A DNA stretch of 64,000 nt from an uncultured Ruminococcus sp. (GTDB taxonomy: Bacteria; Bacillota; Clostridia; Oscillospirales; Ruminococcaceae). The stretch lies in assembly GCA_934474025.1 (NCBI GenBank), contig CAKSMF010000003.1:62001-126000 (forward strand). Direction: 5' to 3'. The position numbers were made by a program, and so were the translations under genes. Each line of letters begins with the position of its first letter. The first letter of the stretch is position 1. Shown one piece after another: positions 1 through 8,375 of this stretch. Under the pieces are notes generated by a model, which worked only from the letters and a program-made list of their open reading frames with translations, did no database searches and was not told the DNA's origin.

Positions 1-1664
1 TGTATCGTGCAACCGGTGACAGCAAGTATATTGAAAACATTTCAGATTATACAGGTCTTGATTGGGCAACTGTGGGTGATTACGGAAATATAGCCATAGT
101 TACAATGGAAGGCATTGACAAGGAATCAGAAATTTATAAGAAAGCTAAAAATAATATAATTTCACAGGCAAATAAATTTGTAAATGTTTCAGAAAATACT
201 GCTTACGGAGTATCACAGAATAAATTTAACTGGGGCAGTAATATGACTATTGCAAATTCTGGTATTATACTTGGACTTGCTTATAAACTCACATCAGAAG
301 AAAAATACCTTACAAATGCACAAGGACAACTTAATTATCTTCTTGGTGTAAATCCTGTAGGAGAGTGTTTTGTAACGGGATATGGTACAGTTTCGCCACA
401 GAATCCTCATCACAGACCGTCAATGGCAAAAAATAATGCTATGAAAGGTATGCTTGTAGGCGGAGTCAATTCCGGACTTGAAGACAGTGCTGCGAAAGCT
501 TATTGCCGTGGATTGCCTGTTGCAAAATGTTATGTTGATAATTCTGAAAGCTATTCAACAAATGAAATAACAATTTACTGGAATTCCCCATTAACATATC
601 TTCTTTCACTTACATCAGATAATAATGTACTTTGGGGTGATGCCAACTGTGACGGAAGCGTATCTGTAGCCGATGCTGTATTAATTATGCAGTCCCTTGC
701 AAATGCTGACGAATATAAACTTTCTGAGCAGGGAGCTATAAATGCAGATGTTTTCAATAATGGTGATGGTATAACTTCAGCAGATGCACTTTCAATACAG
801 AAAGTAATCGCAAATCTTATTAAGCAGTCCGATTTACCGGAATCCTATATGGATAGTCAACAGCCTCCGACTACTACAACTACAACAACTACTACCACAG
901 CAGAAAATACTACAACAACAACTACTACTACTTTAACTACTGTTCCCGAAACTGAAAAAACAACCACTACTCAACAAAATTCAGGTACTTCCGGAATAAG
1001 AGACTATGGCACACCTATGAATAAAAATGCTTCTCTTGTAGCTGATTTCACAAAGGGAGCAAGTTCGGATTTTTATGCTTCTGACGGCTGGACTAACGGA
1101 AGTGTTTTCAATTGTGGCTGGTATAAGGAAAATGTTTCATTTGATAACGGAAATATGAGTCTTACAATTGATAAAGATACTACAGGAAAATATGAATATT
1201 CCGGTGCTGAATACAGAACAAATGATTTCTATAGCTATGGCTATTATGAAACTTCCATGCAACCAATTAAAAATGATGGTGTAGTATCATCTTTCTTTAC
1301 TTATACAGGACCGTCCGATAATAATCCATGGGACGAAATTGACATTGAAATTCTTGGTAAGGATACAACAAAAGTACAGTTCAATTATTATACCAATGGT
1401 GTTGGCAATCATGAATATATGTATGATTTAGGTTTTGATGCTTCTGAGGGTTATCACACATATGGATTTGACTGGCAACCCGACCATATTACATGGTACG
1501 TTGACGGAAAAGCTGTTTATACAGCAACGGAAAATATTCCTTCAACAGCCGGCAGAATAATGGTTAACACTTGGAATGGCATAAATGTTGATGATTGGCT
1601 TAATCCTTTTGACGGAAAAACACCTCTCACAGCACATTATCAGTGGATAACATACAATAAATAA
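1..1664 (+). CDS. GH9 - dockerin - GH16 bifunctional cellulosomal enzyme (5' end outside window)
   Basis: Secreted plant-wall enzyme with two catalytic modules. The frame is open from base 3, so the gene starts upstream and only the C-terminal part of the GH9 endoglucanase is present. That part carries the GH9 PHHR motif (near 408-417) and the NEITIYWNSPL segment holding the likely catalytic Glu (near 561). A dockerin follows (about 630-850) with two Ca-binding repeats, then a Thr-rich linker (about 866-965). The last part (about 1010-1660) is a GH16 licheninase with the catalytic DEIDIEILGKD motif (near 1336) and strong similarity to bacterial beta-1,3-1,4-glucanases. An internal dockerin between two catalytic modules is an arrangement known from Ruminococcus XynD. 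The predicted reactions are cleavage of beta-1,4-glucan and of mixed-linkage beta-glucan outside the cell. Family calls are firm; how much is missing upstream is unknown. Confidence 0.93.
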   Translation, partial: YRATGDSKYIENISDYTGLDWATVGDYGNIAIVTMEGIDKESEIYKKAKNNIISQANKFVNVSENTAYGVSQNKFNWGSNMTIANSGIILGLAYKLTSEEKYLTNAQGQLNYLLGVNPVGECFVTGYGTVSPQNPHHRPSMAKNNAMKGMLVGGVNSGLEDSAAKAYCRGLPVAKCYVDNSESYSTNEITIYWNSPLTYLLSLTSDNNVLWGDANCDGSVSVADAVLIMQSLANADEYKLSEQGAINADVFNNGDGITSADALSIQKVIANLIKQSDLPESYMDSQQPPTTTTTTTTTTAENTTTTTTTTLTTVPETEKTTTTQQNSGTSGIRDYGTPMNKNASLVADFTKGASSDFYASDGWTNGSVFNCGWYKENVSFDNGNMSLTIDKDTTGKYEYSGAEYRTNDFYSYGYYETSMQPIKNDGVVSSFFTYTGPSDNNPWDEIDIEILGKDTTKVQFNYYTNGVGNHEYMYDLGFDASEGYHTYGFDWQPDHITWYVDGKAVYTATENIPSTAGRIMVNTWNGINVDDWLNPFDGKTPLTAHYQWITYNK

Positions 1665-1689
1665 GTATGTATTCATATAATCCCTCTGA

Positions 1690-1720
1690 CCCCATCTTTT
1701 AAAGGTGGGGTTTTCCTTTT
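1690..1720 (+). terminator. Rho-independent terminator after the GH9-GH16 gene
   Basis: The arms CCCCATC and GGTGGGG (one G-T pair) enclose a 7-nt loop and are followed by a T-rich run. It lies 26 bp after the stop codon. Confidence 0.85.
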
Positions 1721-1768
1721 AGAAAAATATCTTTTTTCATATTGTTTTGGAAAATTTGTACATAAAGC

Positions 1769-1797
1769 TTGACAAATGTTAAAAAACAGAGTAGAAT
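1769..1797 (+). promoter_or_regulatory. Sigma-A promoter of the second GH9 gene
   Basis: TTGACA (1769-1774), 17-bp spacer, TAGAAT (1792-1797). A second -10-like TATAAT at 1803-1808 is spaced too far from this -35. Confidence 0.7.
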
Positions 1798-1856
1798 TTA
1801 TGTATAATATTAATATTAGGGAACTTATTTTTTTATATAAATAAACGGAGGTTGCT

Positions 1857-4313
1857 ATGAAATTAAAAAAATATTTAGCTACAATTATGTGTGCAACAAC
1901 GGCTTTATGCCAGCTTTCAGTAAATGTTCCGCCGGTGTATTCAGCGGAAGAAATTGCAGATTCGCTTGCAAACGATTCAGGACTTGATTACGATTTTGCA
2001 AGAGCATTGCAGTATTCAATTTATTTTTATGATGCAAATATGTGCGGTACTGAGGTTGAAAACAACAATCAGTATTCATGGCGTGGAAATTGTCACACCT
2101 ATGATGCAGAAGTACCGCTTAAACCTATGCCCGATTCAAAAAGTTCCGGAACAAATTTATCACAGGAGTTTATTGACAAATACAAGGATATCCTTGACCC
2201 TGACGGCGACGGATTTGTGAATGTTTCCGGAGGTTTTCATGATGCAGGTGACCATGTTAAATTTGGTATGCCTGAAAATTATGCAGCTTCAACTGTTGGT
2301 TGGGGATATTATGAATTTCGTGATTCATATATAAAAACCGGTCAGCAGGAACACATTGAAACAATATTGAGATATTTTAATGACTATCTTATGAAATGTA
2401 CTTTCCGTGATGATAATGGTAATGTTATAGCACATTGTTATCAGGTGGGAGACGGAGATATAGACCATTCTTACTGGAATTCTCCGGAAGTTGACACTAT
2501 GGTAAGACCAGCATTTTTTCTTACGGCTGATAAACCGCAGACTGATTATGTAGCTTCTGCCGCTGCCTCTCTTGCTATAAATTATCTTAATTTCAAGGAA
2601 ACTGACCCGGATTATGCTCAGAAATCACTTGATTATGCGAAAGCTCTGTTTGATTTTGCAATGAAAAATCCAAAACAATTAAGTGATAACAGTGATGGCC
2701 CTAAATCTTATTATAATTCGGCAAAGTGGCAAGACGATTATTGTTGGGCAGCTGCATGGCTTTATAAGATAACTGGTGAACATAAATACCTTGAAGAAAT
2801 ATATCCTAATTATGATTATTATGCTACACCATGCTATGTTCATTGCTGGAATGACGTATGGGGCGGAGTTCAGTGTATTCTTGGCGAAATTTCAATGGAT
2901 AAGCCACTTAAAGAGGGTGAATATGTTTATCCGAATTTCATAGACGAATTTAAAGAAACTGCCGGAAAAAGTCCTTATGAAGAAATGAACTGTTGGAATT
3001 CAGTATCTGAAGCAATTGAAGCTTATATGTCCGGAAAACTGGGAAAAATTACACCAGCAGGTTATTGGTGGCTTGATACATGGGGTTCAGCAAGATATAA
3101 TACTGCCGCACAACTTATGGCACTAGTTTATGATAAGTACGCCAATGACGGAAAAGCCGGAAAATACAGTGAATGGGCTAAAAGTCAAATGGAATATATT
3201 ATGGGCAATAATCCGCTGAACCGTTCCTATATTGTCGGATATAATGAAAATTCAGTTAAATATCCTCATCACAGAGCTTGTTCCGGACTTACAAAATGTG
3301 AAGACCCAGATGAACACAGATATGTTCTTTATGGTGCATTGGTAGGTGGTCCTGATGATACTGACAAGCATAATGACATAACAAAAGACTGGACTTACAA
3401 TGAAGTAACTATTGATTATAATGCTGCATTTGTCGGAGCGTGTGCCGGTCTGTATGAATTTTTCGGTACTGACGATATGAAACCAACTACTAATTTTCCT
3501 CCTGCTCCAAAATTTGGTGGAGATGAAAACGGCGGTAATAATTATTGGGTAACTGCTTGCGGTATTGATGACCTTAATTCTGATGGCTGTGGAGTAACTA
3601 AAGTTTCATTAATGGTTATGACTGATTCTACAAAAGTAAACAATGATATTTCAGTAAGATATTATTTCAATAGTTCAGAAATATCTGATATAAATCTTGT
3701 TTCAGCAAGCAAACTTTATGACCAGGCAGAAGTTGAAGCCGGCGCAACAAGTACAATAAGCGGGCCTTATAAATATGATAAAATGCCCGATACCTATTAC
3801 ATTGAAATAAAGTGGGACGACTATAATATAGCAAATTCGGGAAAGAAGTATCAGTTTACAGTGGGAATGTACTATGGTGACAAGTGGAATCCTGAAAATG
3901 ACTGGAGTTATGACGGTCTTAAAATTTATAGTAGTAATGACGCATTTTTCGGTACTGGAAATGAAGTGAAAACAGATAATATCTGCGTTTATTCAAATGG
4001 TGTCCATGTCGGAGGAACTGAACCTGACGGAAGCAAACCGGAAAATAATGAAAGCACTTCAGAAACTTCTTCCGGAAGTGATGATATTTTCTACGGTGAT
4101 GCAAATTGCGACAATGAAATAAGTATTGCAGATGCCGTAATTATAATGCAGGCAATTTCGAATTCCGATGAGTATAAGCTTAGTGAACAGGGCGAAAAAA
4201 ATGCTGACGTTGTAGGAAATGACGGCGTTACAAGCAAAGATGCTCTTGTAATTCAAATGATTAATGCAGATGTTATAAAACAATCAGACCTTCCTCTTGA
4301 AAAACTTGATTAA
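1857..4313 (+). CDS. GH9 endoglucanase with CBM3c-like module and dockerin
   Basis: Secreted processive-endoglucanase-type cellulase. A signal peptide covers residues 1-30. The GH9 domain (about 40-545) has the GGFHDAGDHVKFGMP motif with the Asp pair of the base, the PHHR motif near residue 472, and NEVTIDYNAAF with the likely acid Glu near 525. A CBM3c-like module follows (about 560-715; YYFNSSE, ISGPYKYD and YYIEIKW segments); in GH9 theme B enzymes this module feeds the cellulose chain into the cleft. A Ser/Thr-rich linker leads to a C-terminal dockerin (about 743-815) that closely resembles the dockerin of the preceding gene. The ATG follows GGAGG at 1847-1851 by 5 nt. The gene has its own promoter and terminator, so it is probably monocistronic. 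Length is normal for GH9-CBM3c-dockerin enzymes. Confidence 0.95.
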   Translation: MKLKKYLATIMCATTALCQLSVNVPPVYSAEEIADSLANDSGLDYDFARALQYSIYFYDANMCGTEVENNNQYSWRGNCHTYDAEVPLKPMPDSKSSGTNLSQEFIDKYKDILDPDGDGFVNVSGGFHDAGDHVKFGMPENYAASTVGWGYYEFRDSYIKTGQQEHIETILRYFNDYLMKCTFRDDNGNVIAHCYQVGDGDIDHSYWNSPEVDTMVRPAFFLTADKPQTDYVASAAASLAINYLNFKETDPDYAQKSLDYAKALFDFAMKNPKQLSDNSDGPKSYYNSAKWQDDYCWAAAWLYKITGEHKYLEEIYPNYDYYATPCYVHCWNDVWGGVQCILGEISMDKPLKEGEYVYPNFIDEFKETAGKSPYEEMNCWNSVSEAIEAYMSGKLGKITPAGYWWLDTWGSARYNTAAQLMALVYDKYANDGKAGKYSEWAKSQMEYIMGNNPLNRSYIVGYNENSVKYPHHRACSGLTKCEDPDEHRYVLYGALVGGPDDTDKHNDITKDWTYNEVTIDYNAAFVGACAGLYEFFGTDDMKPTTNFPPAPKFGGDENGGNNYWVTACGIDDLNSDGCGVTKVSLMVMTDSTKVNNDISVRYYFNSSEISDINLVSASKLYDQAEVEAGATSTISGPYKYDKMPDTYYIEIKWDDYNIANSGKKYQFTVGMYYGDKWNPENDWSYDGLKIYSSNDAFFGTGNEVKTDNICVYSNGVHVGGTEPDGSKPENNESTSETSSGSDDIFYGDANCDNEISIADAVIIMQAISNSDEYKLSEQGEKNADVVGNDGVTSKDALVIQMINADVIKQSDLPLEKLD

Positions 4314-4320
4314 ATATAAC

Positions 4321-4359
4321 AAAAATGACTTTCCGGAATTATCTGGAAAGTCATTTTTT
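4321..4359. terminator. Bidirectional terminator between convergent genes
   Basis: An 11-bp stem, AATGACTTTCC with GGAAAGTCATT, is flanked by A-run and T-run on either side. It can serve the GH9 gene and the convergent dockerin protease gene. Confidence 0.85.
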
Positions 4360-4365
4360 AAATTA

Positions 4366-5742
4366 TTAGGAGATAAGCATTTGTTTTAAAAGTACAAGGT
4401 CAAAAACATCAATAACATCATCTTTATTTAAATCCGCAGACTGCCAGTTTTCAAGACTGCTTTCACCGATAAGCCATTTTTGAAGTGAAACAACATCAGC
4501 AACATTGAATACTCCGTCGTTGTTTACATCTCCTGAAATTTTGTCGTCACGGATATTTTTTATCATATTAAGAGAAGATACGTTTATAATGGTGTTATCT
4601 GATTTGAGGTATGCAAAAGTTATTTCAATAACATCACCATATTCATAATTCAATAGATTTTTTGAATCATCATCATAGTAATCTTTAGTTAAATTATATG
4701 TTCCGTGTTCTTGAAAAATGACCTGATTTTCATTAGTTTCAATTATTGTATCAGTGAATGAAATGCTGTCTGTTTCAGGCATTTGTGTAATATCAAAACG
4801 TCCTTCTTCATCTTTTATTTTAGTCCACATATAACGGAGCATCCAGCCGTCAAAATCGGTTATCTTAGTAGCAGAACCAGCCATCATAAGAGAGTTTTCA
4901 CCGCCTGGGAAACCTCCTGGTGGGAAACCATTTGATTCACCCTCACCGCCGTAAAAATCGGTCATACCGAAACCGTGACCTATTTCATGTTCGAGAACGT
5001 GAATATTTGAACCGTCAAGCATATTAATATAAGCGTCGTCCGAAAGTCGCTGACCCCAGTCACCACCGCAACCTCCTATTGACGGAAAACCTTGAGTTCC
5101 CCAAAGATACATATCGAATCTTTTGTCTAAACCGCCCGGATATTCATAATTCGGGTCGGAGAAGTGGTCAAAACGTGAAAGAGAAGACGGGGCAAGAGGT
5201 TCTTTATCGGGAACAGGATTGTTTTCCCTGTCTGGTACATTGTCATACTGTGAATCATATGGAATAGTATCCGTATAAACTATTTCATCAGGTTGGCGGT
5301 CAAGTATACAGCTTTCATCAATTACAGCCCAGCCGACTATTTTAACATCTATGTGTTCATATGGCCAGTTTTCATAACCGGCAAGCCAACTGTTCCAACC
5401 GTTTATGCTGTCGGAAACAAGTTTTTCCATTTTTTGACGCTGTTCAAGAGTGAGCTGTTTGTGGGACTGCCATTTAACAACATAGTTTATAGTACCTTTT
5501 CCGGCTATAATCTGGTCAAAAATAATATTACGTCTTTCTGTGGATTTTTCAGCAACTATTCTGTTATTCCAAATCCAGTCGGCAGCGGTTTGGTAATCCT
5601 GAGGCATATCCTCAATTGATAAATCTTTTGCATAGGTCTGTATTGATGTTGAAATATTCTCCGGAAGAATTACCGGAATAGTTCCAAGCATTGCGACTCC
5701 GAGAAGTGCTGAACCAATGCGTTTTAAAAATTTTAATTTCAT
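4366..5742 (-). CDS. Secreted dockerin protein with metzincin-like zinc protease motif
   Basis: Exported protein of 458 aa with a signal peptide (1-39) and a C-terminal dockerin (about 400-458) of the GDVNNDG...LQKWLIG...DVFDLVLLKQ type. The middle contains HEIGHGFGMTD (H252, E253, H256, D262), the HExxHxxGxxD form of the metzincin zinc site with Asp as third ligand, as in snapalysin. A Met-Met pair about 25 residues later could be the Met-turn. Gly-rich segments around 217-230 and 270-283 flank the site. I infer a cell-surface metallopeptidase attached to the cellulosome. The family is not certain: it could also be a non-peptidase that kept a zinc fold. The fold was not verified and the substrate is unknown. 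It is convergent with the GH9 gene and has its own promoter. Confidence 0.75.
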   Translation of the reverse strand: MKLKFLKRIGSALLGVAMLGTIPVILPENISTSIQTYAKDLSIEDMPQDYQTAADWIWNNRIVAEKSTERRNIIFDQIIAGKGTINYVVKWQSHKQLTLEQRQKMEKLVSDSINGWNSWLAGYENWPYEHIDVKIVGWAVIDESCILDRQPDEIVYTDTIPYDSQYDNVPDRENNPVPDKEPLAPSSLSRFDHFSDPNYEYPGGLDKRFDMYLWGTQGFPSIGGCGGDWGQRLSDDAYINMLDGSNIHVLEHEIGHGFGMTDFYGGEGESNGFPPGGFPGGENSLMMAGSATKITDFDGWMLRYMWTKIKDEEGRFDITQMPETDSISFTDTIIETNENQVIFQEHGTYNLTKDYYDDDSKNLLNYEYGDVIEITFAYLKSDNTIINVSSLNMIKNIRDDKISGDVNNDGVFNVADVVSLQKWLIGESSLENWQSADLNKDDVIDVFDLVLLKQMLIS

Positions 5743-5789
5743 ATTAATAACTCCTGTAAATAAAAAAAATAAATATTATATTTGTTCAC

Positions 5790-5819
5790 ATTATATCATA
5801 TGTGTATATAAATTGTCAA
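5790..5819 (-). promoter_or_regulatory. Sigma-A promoter of the dockerin protease gene
   Basis: Read on the minus strand: TTGACA (5819-5814), 18-bp spacer, TATAAT (5795-5790). The rest of the roughly 260-bp divergent gap (5743-6002) is AT-rich with no gene seen. Confidence 0.75.
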
Positions 5820-5939
5820 TAATCTTGAAAAAATATTTTTATTTTTACTATATAAATTAATTGCTATTGAAAAATCAAACAAATTTTATTTGAAATACAA
5901 AAAATATATATTCAAGTTGATTGATTTGGATAATAGGTA

Positions 5940-5968
5940 TGGACAATCTAAACACAAAATGATATAAT
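5940..5968 (+). promoter_or_regulatory. Sigma-A promoter of the kinase-hydrogenase operon
   Basis: TGGACA (5940-5945), 17-bp spacer, TATAAT (5963-5968), 34 bp before the kinase ATG. Confidence 0.65.
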
Positions 5969-6002
5969 TATACTAAACTAATACTACGAATGGAGTGGAA
6001 TA

Positions 6003-6749
6003 ATGAACAAAATTATTGCGGAAAGAAGTACCAAAACCATTTACAGTGACGGATATAAATGCATGAAAGTTTTCAATAATCAGTATTCAAGTTCTGATGT
6101 GCTTAATGAAGCTTTCAATCAGGCTATGGCGGAAAATGAAGGGCTTAGCGTGCCGAAAATAATTGAGGTTTCAAGTTATGACGGAAAGTGGGCAATAGTT
6201 TCTGAATACATAAACGGCAAATCCCTTTCACAGCTTATGGAAGAAAATCCGGATAATATGCAAGGTTATCTTAATTTGTTTGTTGATTTGCAGTTAGATG
6301 TTCATTCAAAGAGATGTCCTACTTTGAAACGTCTTGATGATAAGTTGCATCACCGTATAGAACAGTCAGTGCTTTCAGCTACAGACCGTTTTGCATTGCA
6401 TACACGTCTTGAAAGTTTTCCTAAAAACAGCAAGCTGTGTCATGGAGATTTCAACCCGTCAAATATAATAATCTCAGAAGACGGAAAGCCATATATTATT
6501 GACTGGTCACACGCTGTACAGGGAAATGCATCAGCAGAAACAGCTATAACTTATCTTACTTTTATATTAAATCATAACAAAGATATCGCTGAAAAATATA
6601 TAAATCTTTTCTGTGAAAAAAGCGGTACATCTTTGGAATATATAAAAAGGTGGATTCCTATTGTTGCCTCGGCAATGACTATAAACAGATATACTGATGA
6701 ACGTGATTATCTGCTTGAATTTGTAGAAAACGGATTTTCAGGAAAATAA
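6003..6749 (+). CDS. Aminoglycoside phosphotransferase/choline kinase-fold protein
   Basis: Cytoplasmic small-molecule kinase-like protein of 248 aa. The catalytic-loop motif HGDFNPSNI (residues 142-150) matches the HGDxxxxN signature of the APH/choline kinase superfamily. The metal-binding Asp follows in IIDWSHAVQGN. The N-lobe has a Gly-poor beta-sheet and the KWAIVSEYINGKSL hinge. The phosphate acceptor cannot be read from sequence, and aminoglycoside resistance should not be assumed. The stop is 24 bp before the hydrogenase ATG with no terminator between them, so the two are probably co-transcribed. Start ATG follows a GGAGTGG-like ribosome site. Confidence 0.85.
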   Translation: MNKIIAERSTKTIYSDGYKCMKVFNNQYSSSDVLNEAFNQAMAENEGLSVPKIIEVSSYDGKWAIVSEYINGKSLSQLMEENPDNMQGYLNLFVDLQLDVHSKRCPTLKRLDDKLHHRIEQSVLSATDRFALHTRLESFPKNSKLCHGDFNPSNIIISEDGKPYIIDWSHAVQGNASAETAITYLTFILNHNKDIAEKYINLFCEKSGTSLEYIKRWIPIVASAMTINRYTDERDYLLEFVENGFSGK

Positions 6750-6773
6750 TTTAATTTTTTATGAGGTGAAAAA

Positions 6774-8201
6774 ATGAGAAGATTTGATACAAAAGTACAA
6801 TATCTTAAATATAGAGTTCTCTGTGAGGTTGCACGACAGGCGTGGAACGGCAAGTTATTGGAAAATATTATGAATATTCCTGAAATTATAGTACCCGGAA
6901 AAGAGTCAACAATGCATTGCTGTATATATAAAGACAGAGCAATTATTTCAAAACAGGTTAAAATTGCAATAGGTGGAGATAAAGAAAATCCTAATGTAAT
7001 TGAAGTTATTGACATTGCCTGTGATGAATGTTCAACTGTCGGCTATGAAATAACAGATTTCTGCCGTGGCTGTCTTGCACATAGATGTGAAAATGCCTGT
7101 CCAAGAGGTGCTATTTATTATGATTACAATCATAAAGCCCATATTGATAAGGAAAAATGCATAGAATGCGGACTTTGTGCTAAAGTATGTCCATATTCTG
7201 CGATTATAAACAGAAAACGTCCCTGTCAGATTGCCTGCAAAGTAAAGGCTATTTCAATTAACGAAGACGGTTCAGCAAATATTGATAACAGCAAATGTAT
7301 AGAATGCGGTGCTTGCGTGTATCAATGTCCATTTGGTGCTATTGTGGATAAATCTTATATACTTGATGTAATAGATATAATTAAGAAAAGTAATGATAAT
7401 TCCGATTATAAAGTTTATGCAGTGGTTGCACCGTCTATATCAGGTCAGTTTTTGTATGCAAAAATTGGTCAGGTAATCACCGGACTTAAAAAACTTGGAT
7501 TTTATGATGTTGTAGAAGCCGGATTAGGTGCTGATATGGTTGCAGATACAGAAGCACAGGAACTCGCAGAAAAAGGCTTTTTAACAAGTTCATGTTGTCC
7601 TGCTTTTGTATCGTACATAAAGAAAGCATTTCCGAATATGGTTGGAAATATTTCACATAACCTTTCACCTATGGCGGAGATTTCAAAGCATATTAAAGAA
7701 AAGGACAAATCTGCAAAAGTTGTCTTTATCGGACCTTGTACCGCTAAAAAATCTGAAATAAAACTTGATACTGTAAAACCTTATGTAGATGTAGTTATGA
7801 CATTTGAAGAACTTCAGGCTATGTTTGATAGTCGTGACATTGATATAAACACTTTGGAAGAGGGTTCTTTGAATGATGCATCATTCTATGGAAGAATCTT
7901 TGCAAGAAGTGGAGGACTTTCTGAGGCAGTTGCACAGGCTATTAAAGAAAACAATCTTGAAGGTTTTGAATTGAAGTCATGTATTTGCAATGGCGTAGAT
8001 GAATGTAAATTAGCACTTACAAAGGCTCAAAGAAAAGTACTTAAAGAAAATTTCATAGAAGGAATGGTTTGTACAGACGGTTGCATAGGCGGAGCAGGCT
8101 GTCTTACTCATGGAGCAAAAAACAAAGCTCAGGTTGATAAGTATGGAAAAGAAGCTTCTGAAAAAAGTATCAAAGGTGCTATACAAAATTCAAAAATATA
8201 A
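6774..8201 (+). CDS. Monomeric [FeFe]-hydrogenase with ferredoxin-type 4Fe-4S domain (group B-like)
   Basis: Ferredoxin-coupled hydrogen-metabolism enzyme of 475 aa. Several 4Fe-4S Cys clusters occupy residues 97-185 (CRGCLAHRCENACP, CIECGLCAKVCP, CIECGACVYQCP). H-cluster motifs follow in order: L1 as TSSCCP (271-276), L2 as GPCTAKKSE (320-328) and L3 as CTDGCIGGAG (433-442). The variant motifs, with TSSCCPAF in place of TSCCPxW and no MPC before the Lys, point to the group B (CpIII-like) class rather than the classical A class. The expected reaction is reversible reduction of protons with ferredoxin electrons, but physiological direction is unknown for this group. It is downstream of the kinase-like gene with a GAGGTG ribosome site and is followed by a strong terminator. 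Maturases HydE/F/G are not in the window. Confidence 0.9.
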   Translation: MRRFDTKVQYLKYRVLCEVARQAWNGKLLENIMNIPEIIVPGKESTMHCCIYKDRAIISKQVKIAIGGDKENPNVIEVIDIACDECSTVGYEITDFCRGCLAHRCENACPRGAIYYDYNHKAHIDKEKCIECGLCAKVCPYSAIINRKRPCQIACKVKAISINEDGSANIDNSKCIECGACVYQCPFGAIVDKSYILDVIDIIKKSNDNSDYKVYAVVAPSISGQFLYAKIGQVITGLKKLGFYDVVEAGLGADMVADTEAQELAEKGFLTSSCCPAFVSYIKKAFPNMVGNISHNLSPMAEISKHIKEKDKSAKVVFIGPCTAKKSEIKLDTVKPYVDVVMTFEELQAMFDSRDIDINTLEEGSLNDASFYGRIFARSGGLSEAVAQAIKENNLEGFELKSCICNGVDECKLALTKAQRKVLKENFIEGMVCTDGCIGGAGCLTHGAKNKAQVDKYGKEASEKSIKGAIQNSKI

Positions 8202-8213
8202 AATAATTAATAC

Positions 8214-8250
8214 TGAACTGTGTGGATATTTTCCGCACAGTTTTTATTTT
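8214..8250 (+). terminator. Rho-independent terminator after the hydrogenase gene
   Basis: Arms AACTGTGTGG and CCGCACAGTT (one wobble pair), short AT loop, then a long T-run. Confidence 0.9.
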
Positions 8251-8274
8251 TTTAAAGAAATATTTAAAATTTGC

Positions 8275-8303
8275 TTGCATTTTATTAAAAAGTATGCTAC
8301 AAT
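8275..8303 (+). promoter_or_regulatory. Sigma-A promoter of the rhamnogalacturonan lyase gene
   Basis: TTGCAT (8275-8280), 17-bp spacer, TACAAT (8298-8303). Confidence 0.6.
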
Positions 8304-8375
8304 AATGTTACATTATATTTGAGGCATTTGTGGATAAATTTTAGTCAACTTTTTACAACGGAGGAATGATTTTAT

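Noticed and set aside
866..965. ACT-rich simple repeat inside the first gene, possibly a microsatellite
   Set aside because: It encodes the in-frame Thr-rich linker between dockerin and GH16, a normal linker type in these enzymes.
6003..6749. Kinase-like gene as an aminoglycoside resistance gene
   Set aside because: Only the superfamily signature is present and the context is metabolic, so resistance is not supported.
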